From the NCBI GenBank assembly GCA_000381565.1, contig KB906725.1:2651093-2715092 (forward strand): a DNA stretch of 64,000 bases, given 5' to 3'. The stretch comes from Oxalobacteraceae bacterium AB_14 (GTDB lineage Bacteria > Pseudomonadota > Gammaproteobacteria > Burkholderiales > Burkholderiaceae_D). The translations under genes and the position numbers were made by a program. Positions 8,036 to 16,292 of the stretch are shown in pieces (position 1 is the stretch's first letter; every line of letters starts with the position of its first letter). The notes beneath the pieces were generated by a model. That model saw only the letters and a list, made by a program, of their open reading frames with translations, was not told the origin of the DNA and made no database searches.

Positions 8036-8308
8036 ATGCGTAAGATAATTTGCGTAGGCGATTCCACCACGCATGGAGGTAAAGTAATCAGTAGCAGCGC
8101 GCCGCACTTCACCGTTGATGGTAAGGCGGTCGCCTGCATCGGCGATAAGTGTAGTTGTCCCATTGTTGGACACGGTGGAGTCTGCACCATAGTCGAAGGC
8201 GATGACAAGCATACGATAGACGGCCGCCCCGTCGTCTACGAAGGCCACAAGACCAGTTGTGGCGCCACAGTGCTTGCTGGCGGAGGGGACAAGTTGTTCC
8301 AAACGTGA
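8036..8308 (+). CDS. PAAR-domain T6SS spike-tip protein
   Basis: A 90-residue protein starting after a strong AGGAGG. It has the PAAR fold pattern of short beta repeats with conserved Gly, His and Cys: CVGDSTTHGGKV near the start, ACIGDKCSCPIVGHGG in the middle and YEGHKTSCGATVLAGG at the end. PAAR proteins cap VgrG trimers with a metal-bound tip and carry T6SS effectors. The Tle3-Tla3-PAAR order fits one effector cargo module. No VgrG or immunity gene is visible in the window; either could have been lost with the transposon insertion upstream of tle3. Confidence 0.88.
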   Translation: MRKIICVGDSTTHGGKVISSSAPHFTVDGKAVACIGDKCSCPIVGHGGVCTIVEGDDKHTIDGRPVVYEGHKTSCGATVLAGGGDKLFQT

Positions 8309-8382
8309 CGAGATCGAATTGCTCCATCAAGCGATGCTTGGACGGCGCTTCTTCGCGTTACGGCTGCTGACATTCACTAAGT

Positions 8383-11229
8383 TTAAATCACGGCTGGCTG
8401 CGGCAGCAGCTGCCTGCCCTCGACCAGCATCTGCTCAAAAGCCGCCACCGGCACCGGCTGGCTGAAGTAATAGCCCTGGATTTCATCGCAGCCGTTGCGC
8501 CGCAGGTAGTCCAGCTGCGCCTCGCTCTCCACGCCTTCCGCGATCACCCGCAGCTTGAGGTTGTGCGCCAGCGCGATGATGGAGACCACGATGGCCGCCT
8601 CGTCGTCGGCGCCGATGTCGCTGACGAAGGAGCGGTCTATCTTCAGCACGTCGATCGGGAACTTGCGCAGGTAGGAAAAGCTGGAATATCCGGTGCCGAA
8701 ATCGTCGATCGACAAGGCCAGCCCCAGCGCCTTGAGCTTGTGCAGCAGCTCCACCGCCAGCGCCACGTCGTGCATGAACAGGCCCTCGGTCAGCTCGATG
8801 TCCAGGCAGGACGGCGGCAGGCCGGTCTGCTCCAGCACTTGCGCGATCGACGCCAGCAGGTTCGGCTCGCCGAACTGGCGCGGCGACAGGTTGACGGCAA
8901 CCCGCAGCGGGCCAAACCCCGCATCCTGCCAGGCCTTGGCCTGCGCGCAGGCGGTGGCCAGCACCCAGGCGCCGATCGGCACGATCAGGCCGGTCTCCTC
9001 GGCCAGGCCGATGAAGCGGTAGGGCGCCACCATGCCCAGCTCCGGATGCTGCCAGCGTATCAGCGCCTCCATGCCGACGATGCGGCCGCTGCGCAGGTCC
9101 ACCTGCGGCTGGTAGTGCAGCACGAATTCATCGCGTTCCAGCGCGCTGCGCAGCGCCGTCTCGATGCGCACCCGCTCCAGCGCCTCCTCGTTCATGGCCG
9201 GCTGGTAGAACTGGGTGTTGTTGCGGCCCAGCTTCTTGGCGCGGTACATGGCGATGTCGGCGTGCTCGATCAGGCGCTGCGCCGGCGTGCCGTCCGGATC
9301 GTAGACCGCCACGCCGATCGAGCAGGTGACGAAGAATTCCTTCCCCTCCAGCAGCACCGGCTGCGCCACCGCCTGCATGATGCGCTGCGTGACGTCCAGC
9401 GACAGCGCCTCGTCCGGGTATTCGGTCAGGATGGCGACGAACTCGTCGCCGGACAGCCGCGCCACGGTGTCGCTTTCGCGCACGCTGTCCTGCAGGCGCT
9501 GGGCCACGGTCTTGAGCAGCAGGTCGCCGGCCTTGTGGCCCAGGCTGTCGTTGACGAACTTGAAGCGGTCGAGGTCGATCAGCATGACCCACAGCGGGTT
9601 GCCGCTGCGGTTGGCGAAGGCGGCCGCCTGCATCAGCCGGTCTTGCAGCAACACGCGGTTGGGCAGGCCGGTCAGCACGTCGTGGTGGGCGATGTGGTGG
9701 ATGCGCTGCTCGGACAGCTTGCGCTCGGTGATGTCGGTGCCGGTGCCGCGATAACCCTTGAACGCGCCGTCCTTGTCGAACAGCGGCTCGCCGCTGATGC
9801 TGAACCAATGCAGCTGGCCGTCGGTGCCGGGCAGCGCGTAGTCGAAGTTGAGGAAGGGCAGGTGCGCTTCCAGCAGCGCGATATGGTCCTGGCCCCAGCG
9901 CGCCTGCAACATGTCGGGATGGTGTTCCCAGCGGGTCTTGCCGATGAAGTTGTCCGGGTCCTGCTTGCCCTTGTCGAAGAAGCCGCCGGTGATGCTGGTG
10001 AAGCGGAATTGCTCGTCCTGCTCCCAGTACCAGTCGGACGACAGCGCCAGCAGGCGGCGGAAGCGCAGCTCGCTTTCCTGCAAGGCTTCCTCGGTGCGCT
10101 TGCGGGCGGCGACATCCTGGTTCAGGCGTTCATTGCTCAGTTGCAGGGCGCTGGTGCGCTCGTCGACCAGCCGCTGCACCCGCACCGAGCGGCGCGCCAG
10201 CGAGTTGACGAAGGCCGCCGTCAGCAGCGAGAACAGCAGGCCGCCGGTCAGGGTCGACAGCGAACCCAGGTGGCTGGCCAGGAAGGGCCGCGGCAACGGC
10301 GTCACCTGCACGTGCCAGGCCTTGCCGGCCGCGCTGAAGGTGCGGGTGTAGAGGTCGTGGTAGTCGAAGGCCAGCCAGCGCTGCAGGGGCTTGGCGGCGG
10401 CCGCCTGCCGGCCCGGCTGACCGAGGCTGTAGATCAGGTTGTCCGGCCGGACATCGTCGCCGACGTAGACCCGCACCACCAGCGAAGCGTCGTCCAGCAG
10501 GTCGGCGCCGTACAGGATCTTGTGGATCAGGTCGGTGGAGCGGATGACGGCGCCGGTGTTGCCGATCCAGGCCGCGCGCCGCTGCGCCGCCGTGGCCGTT
10601 TGCGCGCCGGGACGGTAGACCGGCATCAGCAGCACGAAGCCTTGCTGGTTGCCCCGTTCCTGTTCCAGCCGCAGCAGCGGCGTGGCCAGGATGGCGCCGG
10701 CCGCCACCGCCTGCTTGATGGTGGTGGACATCGGCAGCGACATCACGTCCAGCCCGAACGCTGCCTCGTTGCCTTGCAGTGGCTCCAGGTAGTCGACGAT
10801 CGCATGTTGCGGGCGCGGCGACAGCGGCAGGTGGTGGCCATCGAACATGGTGTAGCCGGGATAGCGCGCTTGCATCGCGGCGGCCTGGCGGCGCGCGCCG
10901 TCGTCGTCCAGCACGCGGTGGTAGTTGAAGGCTTGCACAAAAGGATAGCGCGCCAGCAGCGGCCGGGTGAAGTCGCCGAACTGCTCGCGGCTGACCGGAC
11001 CGACCGACTTGAACAGGTCGTTGAGGATGGTGACCAGCTCCAGCGTGTCGTCCAGGCCGCGACGGATGGCGGCCGCCCGCAGCTGGGCGCGCTGCTGGAA
11101 ACTGAGTTCCATCTTGCCGTACTCCAACGCGCTGACCGCCACGAACAGCATGCCGGTGACCGCCATCCCGGTGACCAGTGTCAGCGTCGCGGCCAGCGAA
11201 AACGGCGGTGACTTGGAGAACAGCGGCAT
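8383..11229 (-). CDS. Membrane CHASE-PAS-GGDEF-EAL cyclic-di-GMP protein
   Basis: A 948-residue protein. An N-terminal membrane helix (about 13-35) is followed by a periplasmic CHASE sensor (about 45-270), a second membrane helix near 315-335, a PAS domain (about 385-500), a GGDEF domain near 510-670 and a C-terminal EAL domain. The GGDEF signature reads SGDEF (about residue 590), a tolerated variant. EAL hallmarks are present: MEALIRW, IDDFGTGYSS, KIDRSFV and AEGVESE, so phosphodiesterase activity is likely and both activities are possible. It appears to be transcribed alone. The last 74 bp before the PAAR gene contain nothing clear. Confidence 0.92.
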   Translation of the reverse strand: MPLFSKSPPFSLAATLTLVTGMAVTGMLFVAVSALEYGKMELSFQQRAQLRAAAIRRGLDDTLELVTILNDLFKSVGPVSREQFGDFTRPLLARYPFVQAFNYHRVLDDDGARRQAAAMQARYPGYTMFDGHHLPLSPRPQHAIVDYLEPLQGNEAAFGLDVMSLPMSTTIKQAVAAGAILATPLLRLEQERGNQQGFVLLMPVYRPGAQTATAAQRRAAWIGNTGAVIRSTDLIHKILYGADLLDDASLVVRVYVGDDVRPDNLIYSLGQPGRQAAAAKPLQRWLAFDYHDLYTRTFSAAGKAWHVQVTPLPRPFLASHLGSLSTLTGGLLFSLLTAAFVNSLARRSVRVQRLVDERTSALQLSNERLNQDVAARKRTEEALQESELRFRRLLALSSDWYWEQDEQFRFTSITGGFFDKGKQDPDNFIGKTRWEHHPDMLQARWGQDHIALLEAHLPFLNFDYALPGTDGQLHWFSISGEPLFDKDGAFKGYRGTGTDITERKLSEQRIHHIAHHDVLTGLPNRVLLQDRLMQAAAFANRSGNPLWVMLIDLDRFKFVNDSLGHKAGDLLLKTVAQRLQDSVRESDTVARLSGDEFVAILTEYPDEALSLDVTQRIMQAVAQPVLLEGKEFFVTCSIGVAVYDPDGTPAQRLIEHADIAMYRAKKLGRNNTQFYQPAMNEEALERVRIETALRSALERDEFVLHYQPQVDLRSGRIVGMEALIRWQHPELGMVAPYRFIGLAEETGLIVPIGAWVLATACAQAKAWQDAGFGPLRVAVNLSPRQFGEPNLLASIAQVLEQTGLPPSCLDIELTEGLFMHDVALAVELLHKLKALGLALSIDDFGTGYSSFSYLRKFPIDVLKIDRSFVSDIGADDEAAIVVSIIALAHNLKLRVIAEGVESEAQLDYLRRNGCDEIQGYYFSQPVPVAAFEQMLVEGRQLLPQPAVI

Positions 11230-11394
11230 GCGGCGCTTTCCGGATGGGAACGACAGGGCTTGCGGATGATGCTAGTGTGTCATAACTCATGCTTTTGCGA
11301 CAGCTATTTGGCTCCTTGGGACCGGCGGGATTGTCTTATGCAAGCCACGGTCGTGGGCGGGATTGATGCTGTATTGATAAGACCCTCCCTGGGT

Positions 11395-11559
11395 TCCTGG
11401 GCCGAGTGGAAGCCGGAACAGTACGCCACCGCCTACCAGCCGCTGCAACAGCCGGACGGCCCTATCTATTTTGCCGGCGAGTACCTGGGCTATCTCGGTT
11501 CGTGGCAGGAGGGCGCGCTGCTCCTGGGCGACATGGTGCAGATGCGGATCAAAGCAGCT
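11395..11559 (+). pseudogene. Relic of a flavin monoamine oxidase C-terminus
   Basis: About 55 codons read GSWAEW, then PDGPIYFAGEYLGY and GSWQEGALLLGDMV. This is the conserved C-terminal FAD-binding end of flavin amine oxidases, where the family pattern is roughly GPIYFAGEH..GWQEGA. No start, no N-terminal FAD-binding motif and no own stop remain; the frame runs on antisense into the next gene. The rest of the 11230-11562 interval shows no other coding signal and should contain the promoter of the minus-strand GGDEF/EAL gene. Confidence 0.6.
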
Positions 11560-11562
11560 ACA

Positions 11563-12312
11563 TCAAGCCGGGCCGCCCCAGCTCAGGCGCAGCACGATCC
11601 AGTGCGCCAGCAGGCGGTTGAACAGGGACAAGCCCAGGCCGTGGCTGCGCGCCACCTTGCGCTGCATGGCCAGCGCCGGCGACGGCTTGCCGCCCTTGAC
11701 CGCGAACAGGATGCGGTTGTTGCCGGCGATGCCGCGGAACCAGCAGATGCGGCCCTGGAAGGTCTCGCGCAGGCGCCGCAGCATGGGGCCGTACTGCGGA
11801 TCGTAGCTGAAGATATTGGCCACCAGCACGCCGCCGGGCCGCAGCGCGCGGCGGCAGTCGGCGTAGAAGGCGGCGCTGCCCAGCGCCGGCGGCAAGCCCT
11901 CGGCGTCGAAACCGTCCACCAGCAGCACGTCGGCGGCGCCGGCCAGGCCGGCCATGTACTCGGTGGCGTCGGCCTGGACGATGCGGAAGCGGGCGTTGTC
12001 GCGCGGGATGGCGAACTGTTCGCGCAGCGCGATCACGTCGGCGCGCAGCTCGAGCACGGTGATGCGGCTGTGCGGCAGGTAGCGGTAGCAGAACTTGGCC
12101 AGCGAGCCGCCGCCCAGCCCGACCATGACGATGTGCTCCGGCCTGGGCTGGAACAGCACAAAGCACATCATCGCGCGCGCATAGCTGAGCACCAGTTGGT
12201 CCGGCCGCGACAGCCGCATCTCGCTCTGGACCATGCCGGGCTGGAATTCAAGCGAGCGCTTGTCGCCGCGCGTATGGACTTGCGGCGGGCGGGAGGGCGG
12301 GGGGGCGGTCAT
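11563..12312 (-). CDS. Spermidine synthase-like methyltransferase-fold protein
   Basis: A 249-residue protein with start taken at ATG 12312 (MTAPPPSRPP); the open frame extends further upstream but that part looks non-coding. It has the Rossmann motif VGLGGGSLAKF, the acidic end of strand 2 in VLELRADV, and ADATEYM and LVDGFDAEG segments as in polyamine aminopropyltransferases. The N-terminal part is short. Such proteins are often annotated spermidine synthase-like without proven substrate. Its 3' end abuts the amine-oxidase relic, a second polyamine-related fragment, which may be coincidence. Confidence 0.75.
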   Translation of the reverse strand: MTAPPPSRPPQVHTRGDKRSLEFQPGMVQSEMRLSRPDQLVLSYARAMMCFVLFQPRPEHIVMVGLGGGSLAKFCYRYLPHSRITVLELRADVIALREQFAIPRDNARFRIVQADATEYMAGLAGAADVLLVDGFDAEGLPPALGSAAFYADCRRALRPGGVLVANIFSYDPQYGPMLRRLRETFQGRICWFRGIAGNNRILFAVKGGKPSPALAMQRKVARSHGLGLSLFNRLLAHWIVLRLSWGGPA

Positions 12313-12448
12313 ATTGTGGATTTGCAAGGTCAATTTATAGTAGCATGCCGGCCAGTAAGCCACATTGCATTTACAGAAGCAACATTTGTAGGTACATTGG
12401 CGATAGCATAGGCCAGCCCCTCCGGCGGCCTCCATGGAGACAGAGACG

Positions 12449-12724
12449 ATGTTTTTAGACCACCCAACGCTTACCGCCACCAACAGCTTTACCGAACCTG
12501 ACCGCATGGAGCGCCTGCTGCGCGTATACGGCTACGTGGTGGCGCTGGCCGACATGGCCGGCAAGCCGGCCTTTATCGAAAAAGTCAGCCAGCTGCACGA
12601 CCACAAGGGCACGCTGATCGTGTTCTGGCACGATGCGCCGACCGACGACGAGAAGGCCTATTTCTCCCAGGCCTGGGCCAGCAAGATGGGCGACGGCAGC
12701 ACCAACGTCGAGCACGAGGTCTGA
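12449..12724 (+). CDS. Small protein of unknown function
   Basis: A 91-residue acidic protein beginning at ATG 12449 after GGAGACAGAGACG. No signal peptide or membrane segment is seen, and I recognise no motif. The composition is ordinary, and the sequence contains an evenly charged helix (RMERLLRVYGYVVALADMAG) and a possible beta strand (GTLIVFWHD). A GGDEF membrane protein follows after 13 bp in the same direction, so the two are probably co-transcribed. Function is not assigned. Confidence 0.7.
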   Translation: MFLDHPTLTATNSFTEPDRMERLLRVYGYVVALADMAGKPAFIEKVSQLHDHKGTLIVFWHDAPTDDEKAYFSQAWASKMGDGSTNVEHEV

Positions 12725-12737
12725 CCCGCCCAAGGTC

Positions 12738-13913
12738 ATGGATATAAAATCTTTGGTACTGGCGCTGGCGCTGGGCAACTTGAGCCTGTGCGCGGCGCTG
12801 TTCTTTTTTGAGCAGCAGCGCCGCCGCGACGGCCTGCCCGCGGCAGCCGCCACCTGGGGCATGGCCAAGCAGTGCCAGGCCGTGGCCTGGGGCCTGCTGT
12901 TCCTGCGCGGCACCCTGCCGGACTTCCTGACCATCCCCTTCGCCAACGCCCTGCTGTTCGCCGGTTACGCGCTGGACGCCTCGGCCCTGTGGGAGCAGGC
13001 CGGGCGCCGCGTGTGGCGGCGCTACCTGCTGCCGGCGCTGGGCGCGGCGATCGGCATGTTCACCGGCGCCTGGCTGCTGGAATTGCCGGTCGCCGAACGC
13101 ATCGCCATCGGCTCGCTGATCATCGGTTTCTTCTTCCTCGCCGGCGCCGCCGCGCTGGGGCGCGGCTGGAGCGCCGGCAGCCTGCTGCGGCGCTACCTGG
13201 TGCTGTCCTCGCTGCTGCTGGCGCTGGCCGTGATGGCGCGCGGCCTGCTGACGGCGCTGCTGCCGGACGGCTGGGGCTGGGTCAGCCCGGCCATCATCCA
13301 GGGCGCCGGCATCGCCGCGCTGTACCTGATGATGCTGGGCAACGCCTTCGGCTATCTGCTGCTGACCCGCGAAAAACAGCAGGCCGAACTGGCGCGGCTG
13401 GAAGTGGTCGACGCCCTGACCGACGTGCCCAACCGGCGCGGCTTCTACCAGACCTTGACGCCGTGGATCGCGCTGGCGCGCCGGCCCGGCATGCCGACCG
13501 CGCTGATCATCCTCAATCTCGACCATTTCAAGCGCGTCAACGACAACTACGGCCACCCGGTGGGCGACCTGGTGCTCAAGGCCATGGTCGACGTCTGCAA
13601 AAAACAACTGCGCGACAGCGACCTGATGGGCCGCCTGGGCGGCGCCGAATTCGCCATCCAGCTGCCGCGCACCTCGCCGGAGGATGCGCTGACGGTGGCC
13701 GAGCGCATCCGCAACGCCGTCGCCGCGCAGCCGGTCAAGGCGGAAAAAGCCGTCATCAACATGACCGCCAGCCTGGGCGTGACCACCATCCGCGCCGACG
13801 ACACCACCGTCAGCCTGTTCAAGCGCGCCGACGAGGCGCTGCAACTGGCCAAGCAGGCCGGGCGCAACCGCGTGGTCGAGGCGCAGGCCGGCGCGGGAGC
13901 GCTGGAAGCCTGA
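12738..13913 (+). CDS. Membrane GGDEF-family protein with altered signature (GGAEF)
   Basis: 391 residues from ATG 12738. About six hydrophobic segments fill residues 1-210, followed by a linker helix and a GGDEF domain. Conserved elements are present (DALTDVPNRRGF, LNLDHFKRVNDNYGH). The signature at about 301-305 reads GGAEF, so the metal-binding Asp/Glu at position three is Ala. By analogy with characterised diguanylate cyclases this should impair catalysis, leaving a possible receptor or regulatory role. An inhibitory-site RxxD is not evident. It follows a small gene by 13 bp. Confidence 0.88.
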   Translation: MDIKSLVLALALGNLSLCAALFFFEQQRRRDGLPAAAATWGMAKQCQAVAWGLLFLRGTLPDFLTIPFANALLFAGYALDASALWEQAGRRVWRRYLLPALGAAIGMFTGAWLLELPVAERIAIGSLIIGFFFLAGAAALGRGWSAGSLLRRYLVLSSLLLALAVMARGLLTALLPDGWGWVSPAIIQGAGIAALYLMMLGNAFGYLLLTREKQQAELARLEVVDALTDVPNRRGFYQTLTPWIALARRPGMPTALIILNLDHFKRVNDNYGHPVGDLVLKAMVDVCKKQLRDSDLMGRLGGAEFAIQLPRTSPEDALTVAERIRNAVAAQPVKAEKAVINMTASLGVTTIRADDTTVSLFKRADEALQLAKQAGRNRVVEAQAGAGALEA

Positions 13914-13939
13914 TTTGCTACAGCGCTGTCATCAGCCGG

Positions 13940-13968
13940 TAACAAACTGCGCCTATCGTGATTATAAT
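13940..13968 (+). promoter_or_regulatory. Candidate promoter of ppx
   Basis: TATAAT at 13963-13968 is a consensus -10 box about 70 bp before the ppx start. The matching -35 position holds only a weak TAACAA (13940-13945). The 13914-14036 gap otherwise contains nothing recognisable. Confidence 0.4.
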
Positions 13969-14036
13969 CATGTAAATCGTTTAGTTTGATTCACCCGCGA
14001 GCCTTCGTTGCCGTTTGCCGAGAGAGGCTTCCAAAT

Positions 14037-15491
14037 ATGTACGCAGCAGTAGATCTGGGTTCCAACAGTTTTCGCCTCCACATCGGCAAGCATGACGGGG
14101 AGGCGATCCGCGTCCTGAAATCCGTGCGCGAGCCGATCCGCCTGGCCGCCGGTCTGGACGCCCAAGGCAACCTGACCCCCGCCGCCATGCAGACCGCGCT
14201 GGCCTGCCTGAAAAACTTCCGCGTGGTGCTGGCCGCCTACAAGCTCGATGGCGTGCGCGTGGTCGCCACGTCGGCCATGCGGGTGGCGCGCAATTCCGCC
14301 GCCTTCCTGCCCGAAGCCGAACTGGCGATCGGCTATCCGATCGAGATCATCTCCGGCGAGGAGGAGGGGCGCCTGATCTACATGGGCGTGGCCAACGCGC
14401 TGGCGCTGCCGGGCGAACGGCGGCTGGTGATCGACATCGGCGGCGGCTCCACCGAGTTGATACTGGGGCGCGGCCAGGAAATCGAGCGGGTCGAGTCGTT
14501 CAGCGTCGGCACGGTCAAGCAAAGCCTGTCGTTCTTCATCGGCGGCCGGGTCGATTCGGCCTCCTACGAGGCGGCCATCCTGTCGGCGCGCAGCCATTTC
14601 GAGGACGCGGCGCCGCCCTACCATCCGCAGTACTGGAGGCAGTGCTACGGCTCCTCCGGCACCGCCCGCACCATCGCCGACATCATCGTCAAGAACGGCA
14701 TCGGCCGCGAAGTCAATCTCGACACGCTCAATGCGCTCAAGCAGCGCTTCATCGAATTCGGCCACGTCAGCCGGATCGAGATGGCGGGCCTGCGCCCGGA
14801 CCGCGCCGGCACCATCATCGGCGGCCTGGCGATCCTGATCGGCCTGGTGCACGAGCTCGACATCCCGGTGGTGCAGCCGATCGAGGCCGGGCTGCGCATG
14901 GGGGTGATGTGGGACCTGCACCTGCGCTCGACCAAGCGCGACCGCCGCGAACAATCGGTGCAGGCCTGCCTGCTCAGGTTCCATTGCGACGAGCGGCGCG
15001 CCAACCGCGTGGCCGACGACGCGCTGGCGCTGTATGTGCAGACCAAGCCGGCCGGCGACCAGTACTCCCGCCACCTGTACTGGAGCGCGCTGCTGCATGA
15101 AATGGGCATGGTGGTGTCGCACACCGGCTACCACAAGCACGCAGCCTACATGATCGAGAACGCCGACCTGCCGGGCTTCACGGCGCGCGAGCAGAAGACC
15201 ATGGCGCGCCTGATCTCCGCCCACAAGGGCAATCTGCGCAAGGTGGCCGACGCGCTGGCGGAACCGGATTTCGTCAAGGCGGTGGTGGCGCTGCGGCTGG
15301 CGGTGCTGTTCATGCATTCGCGCATGGACATCGACTTCACGCTGATCAAGCTGCGCATGAAGAGCCGCATCGAACTGGAGATCCGGCGCGAATGGATAGG
15401 CGACCATCCAACCCTGTCCTACTGGCTGGAGAAGGAACAGGAGCAGTGGGATGAAGTTGGGGTAGACTTCAGCATACGCACCATCGGCTAA
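14037..15491 (+). CDS. ppx: Exopolyphosphatase, Ppx/GppA family
   Basis: A 484-residue protein from ATG 14037, preceded by AGAGAGG. It has the ASKHA phosphate-binding motifs: AAVDLGSNSFRLHIG at the N-terminus and VIDIGGGSTELILG near residue 132, plus the C-terminal HD-like helical domain (LHEMGMVVSHTGYHKH). It would release phosphate from polyphosphate or pppGpp in the cytoplasm. A periplasmic binding protein, hybrid kinase and receiver gene follow closely (15 bp, then overlaps), so ppx heads an operon that may tie phosphate or stringent-response state to a sensor system. Confidence 0.92.
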   Translation: MYAAVDLGSNSFRLHIGKHDGEAIRVLKSVREPIRLAAGLDAQGNLTPAAMQTALACLKNFRVVLAAYKLDGVRVVATSAMRVARNSAAFLPEAELAIGYPIEIISGEEEGRLIYMGVANALALPGERRLVIDIGGGSTELILGRGQEIERVESFSVGTVKQSLSFFIGGRVDSASYEAAILSARSHFEDAAPPYHPQYWRQCYGSSGTARTIADIIVKNGIGREVNLDTLNALKQRFIEFGHVSRIEMAGLRPDRAGTIIGGLAILIGLVHELDIPVVQPIEAGLRMGVMWDLHLRSTKRDRREQSVQACLLRFHCDERRANRVADDALALYVQTKPAGDQYSRHLYWSALLHEMGMVVSHTGYHKHAAYMIENADLPGFTAREQKTMARLISAHKGNLRKVADALAEPDFVKAVVALRLAVLFMHSRMDIDFTLIKLRMKSRIELEIRREWIGDHPTLSYWLEKEQEQWDEVGVDFSIRTIG

Positions 15492-15506
15492 ACTCTGGGG
15501 AGGGCT

Positions 15507-16292
15507 ATGACGAAGGAAGGCATCTATCGCCGCTGCGCCGGAGCGTTGCTGGCGCTGTCGCTGGTGTCGCCGGCCGCCGCCGCCGGCAAGAAGGAAACCG
15601 TGGCCCTGTGCTTCGAGCAGCAGGACGTGCGCCCGTGGCGCACCGAGCAGGGGGGCGGCCTGAATTTCGCGCTGCTCAAGATGGTCGAGCAGCGGCTCGA
15701 CATCCGTTTCGATTACCAGAGCATACCGTGGAAACGCTGCCTGGCCGAACTCAAGAACAACGCCGTCGACGGCGCCTTCGCCGTCAGCTACAAGCCGGAC
15801 CGGCGCGAGCTGGGCGAATATCCCGGCGGCCAGCAGGTCGACGCGAGCAAACGCATGCACATCGACAGCTACATGGTGGTCCGCAAAAAAGGCAGCAAGG
15901 TCGAATGGGACGGCAAGAGCTTCCACAACATCGACGGCGCCATCGGCTTCCAGCTTGGCTACTCGGTGGGCGATGTGCTGCGCGCGCAGAACGTCGAAGT
16001 GGACGAGGGCAGCCAGCGCGCCGACGAACTGGCGCGCAAGGTGATCGCCGGCCGGGTGGCGGCGGCGGCCATCGGCGGCAGCGACGCGCACGGCCTGATG
16101 AACGGGCCGCTGGCGCCGCAGCTGGAGGAACTGCCCATCCCGATCATCGAAAAACCCTATTTCCTGATCCTCTCGCACGGCATGCTGGCGGCGCGCCCGC
16201 AGCTGGCGGAACGCATCTGGCACGCCATCGAGGAAGCCCGCAACAGCGCCGCCTACCGCAAGCTGGAAGCGGCCGAAGGAGTCCGTCATTGA
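15507..16292 (+). CDS. Periplasmic solute-binding protein, family 3-like
   Basis: 261 residues with a signal peptide (about 1-26, ending SPAAAA). The mature protein resembles family 3 amino-acid-binding proteins (SBP_bac_3): an N-terminal lobe with VALCFEQQDVRPW and WKRCLAELKNNAVDGAFAVSY, then a hinge and second lobe. No ABC permease or ATPase lies nearby. Instead a hybrid histidine kinase follows at once, so it may act as a sensory rather than transport protein. The ligand cannot be told from sequence. Confidence 0.82.
   Translation: MTKEGIYRRCAGALLALSLVSPAAAAGKKETVALCFEQQDVRPWRTEQGGGLNFALLKMVEQRLDIRFDYQSIPWKRCLAELKNNAVDGAFAVSYKPDRRELGEYPGGQQVDASKRMHIDSYMVVRKKGSKVEWDGKSFHNIDGAIGFQLGYSVGDVLRAQNVEVDEGSQRADELARKVIAGRVAAAAIGGSDAHGLMNGPLAPQLEELPIPIIEKPYFLILSHGMLAARPQLAERIWHAIEEARNSAAYRKLEAAEGVRH

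Noticed and set aside
8563..11211. 882-residue open frame on the plus strand
   Set aside because: Antisense to the GGDEF/EAL gene; same shadow composition, no domains.
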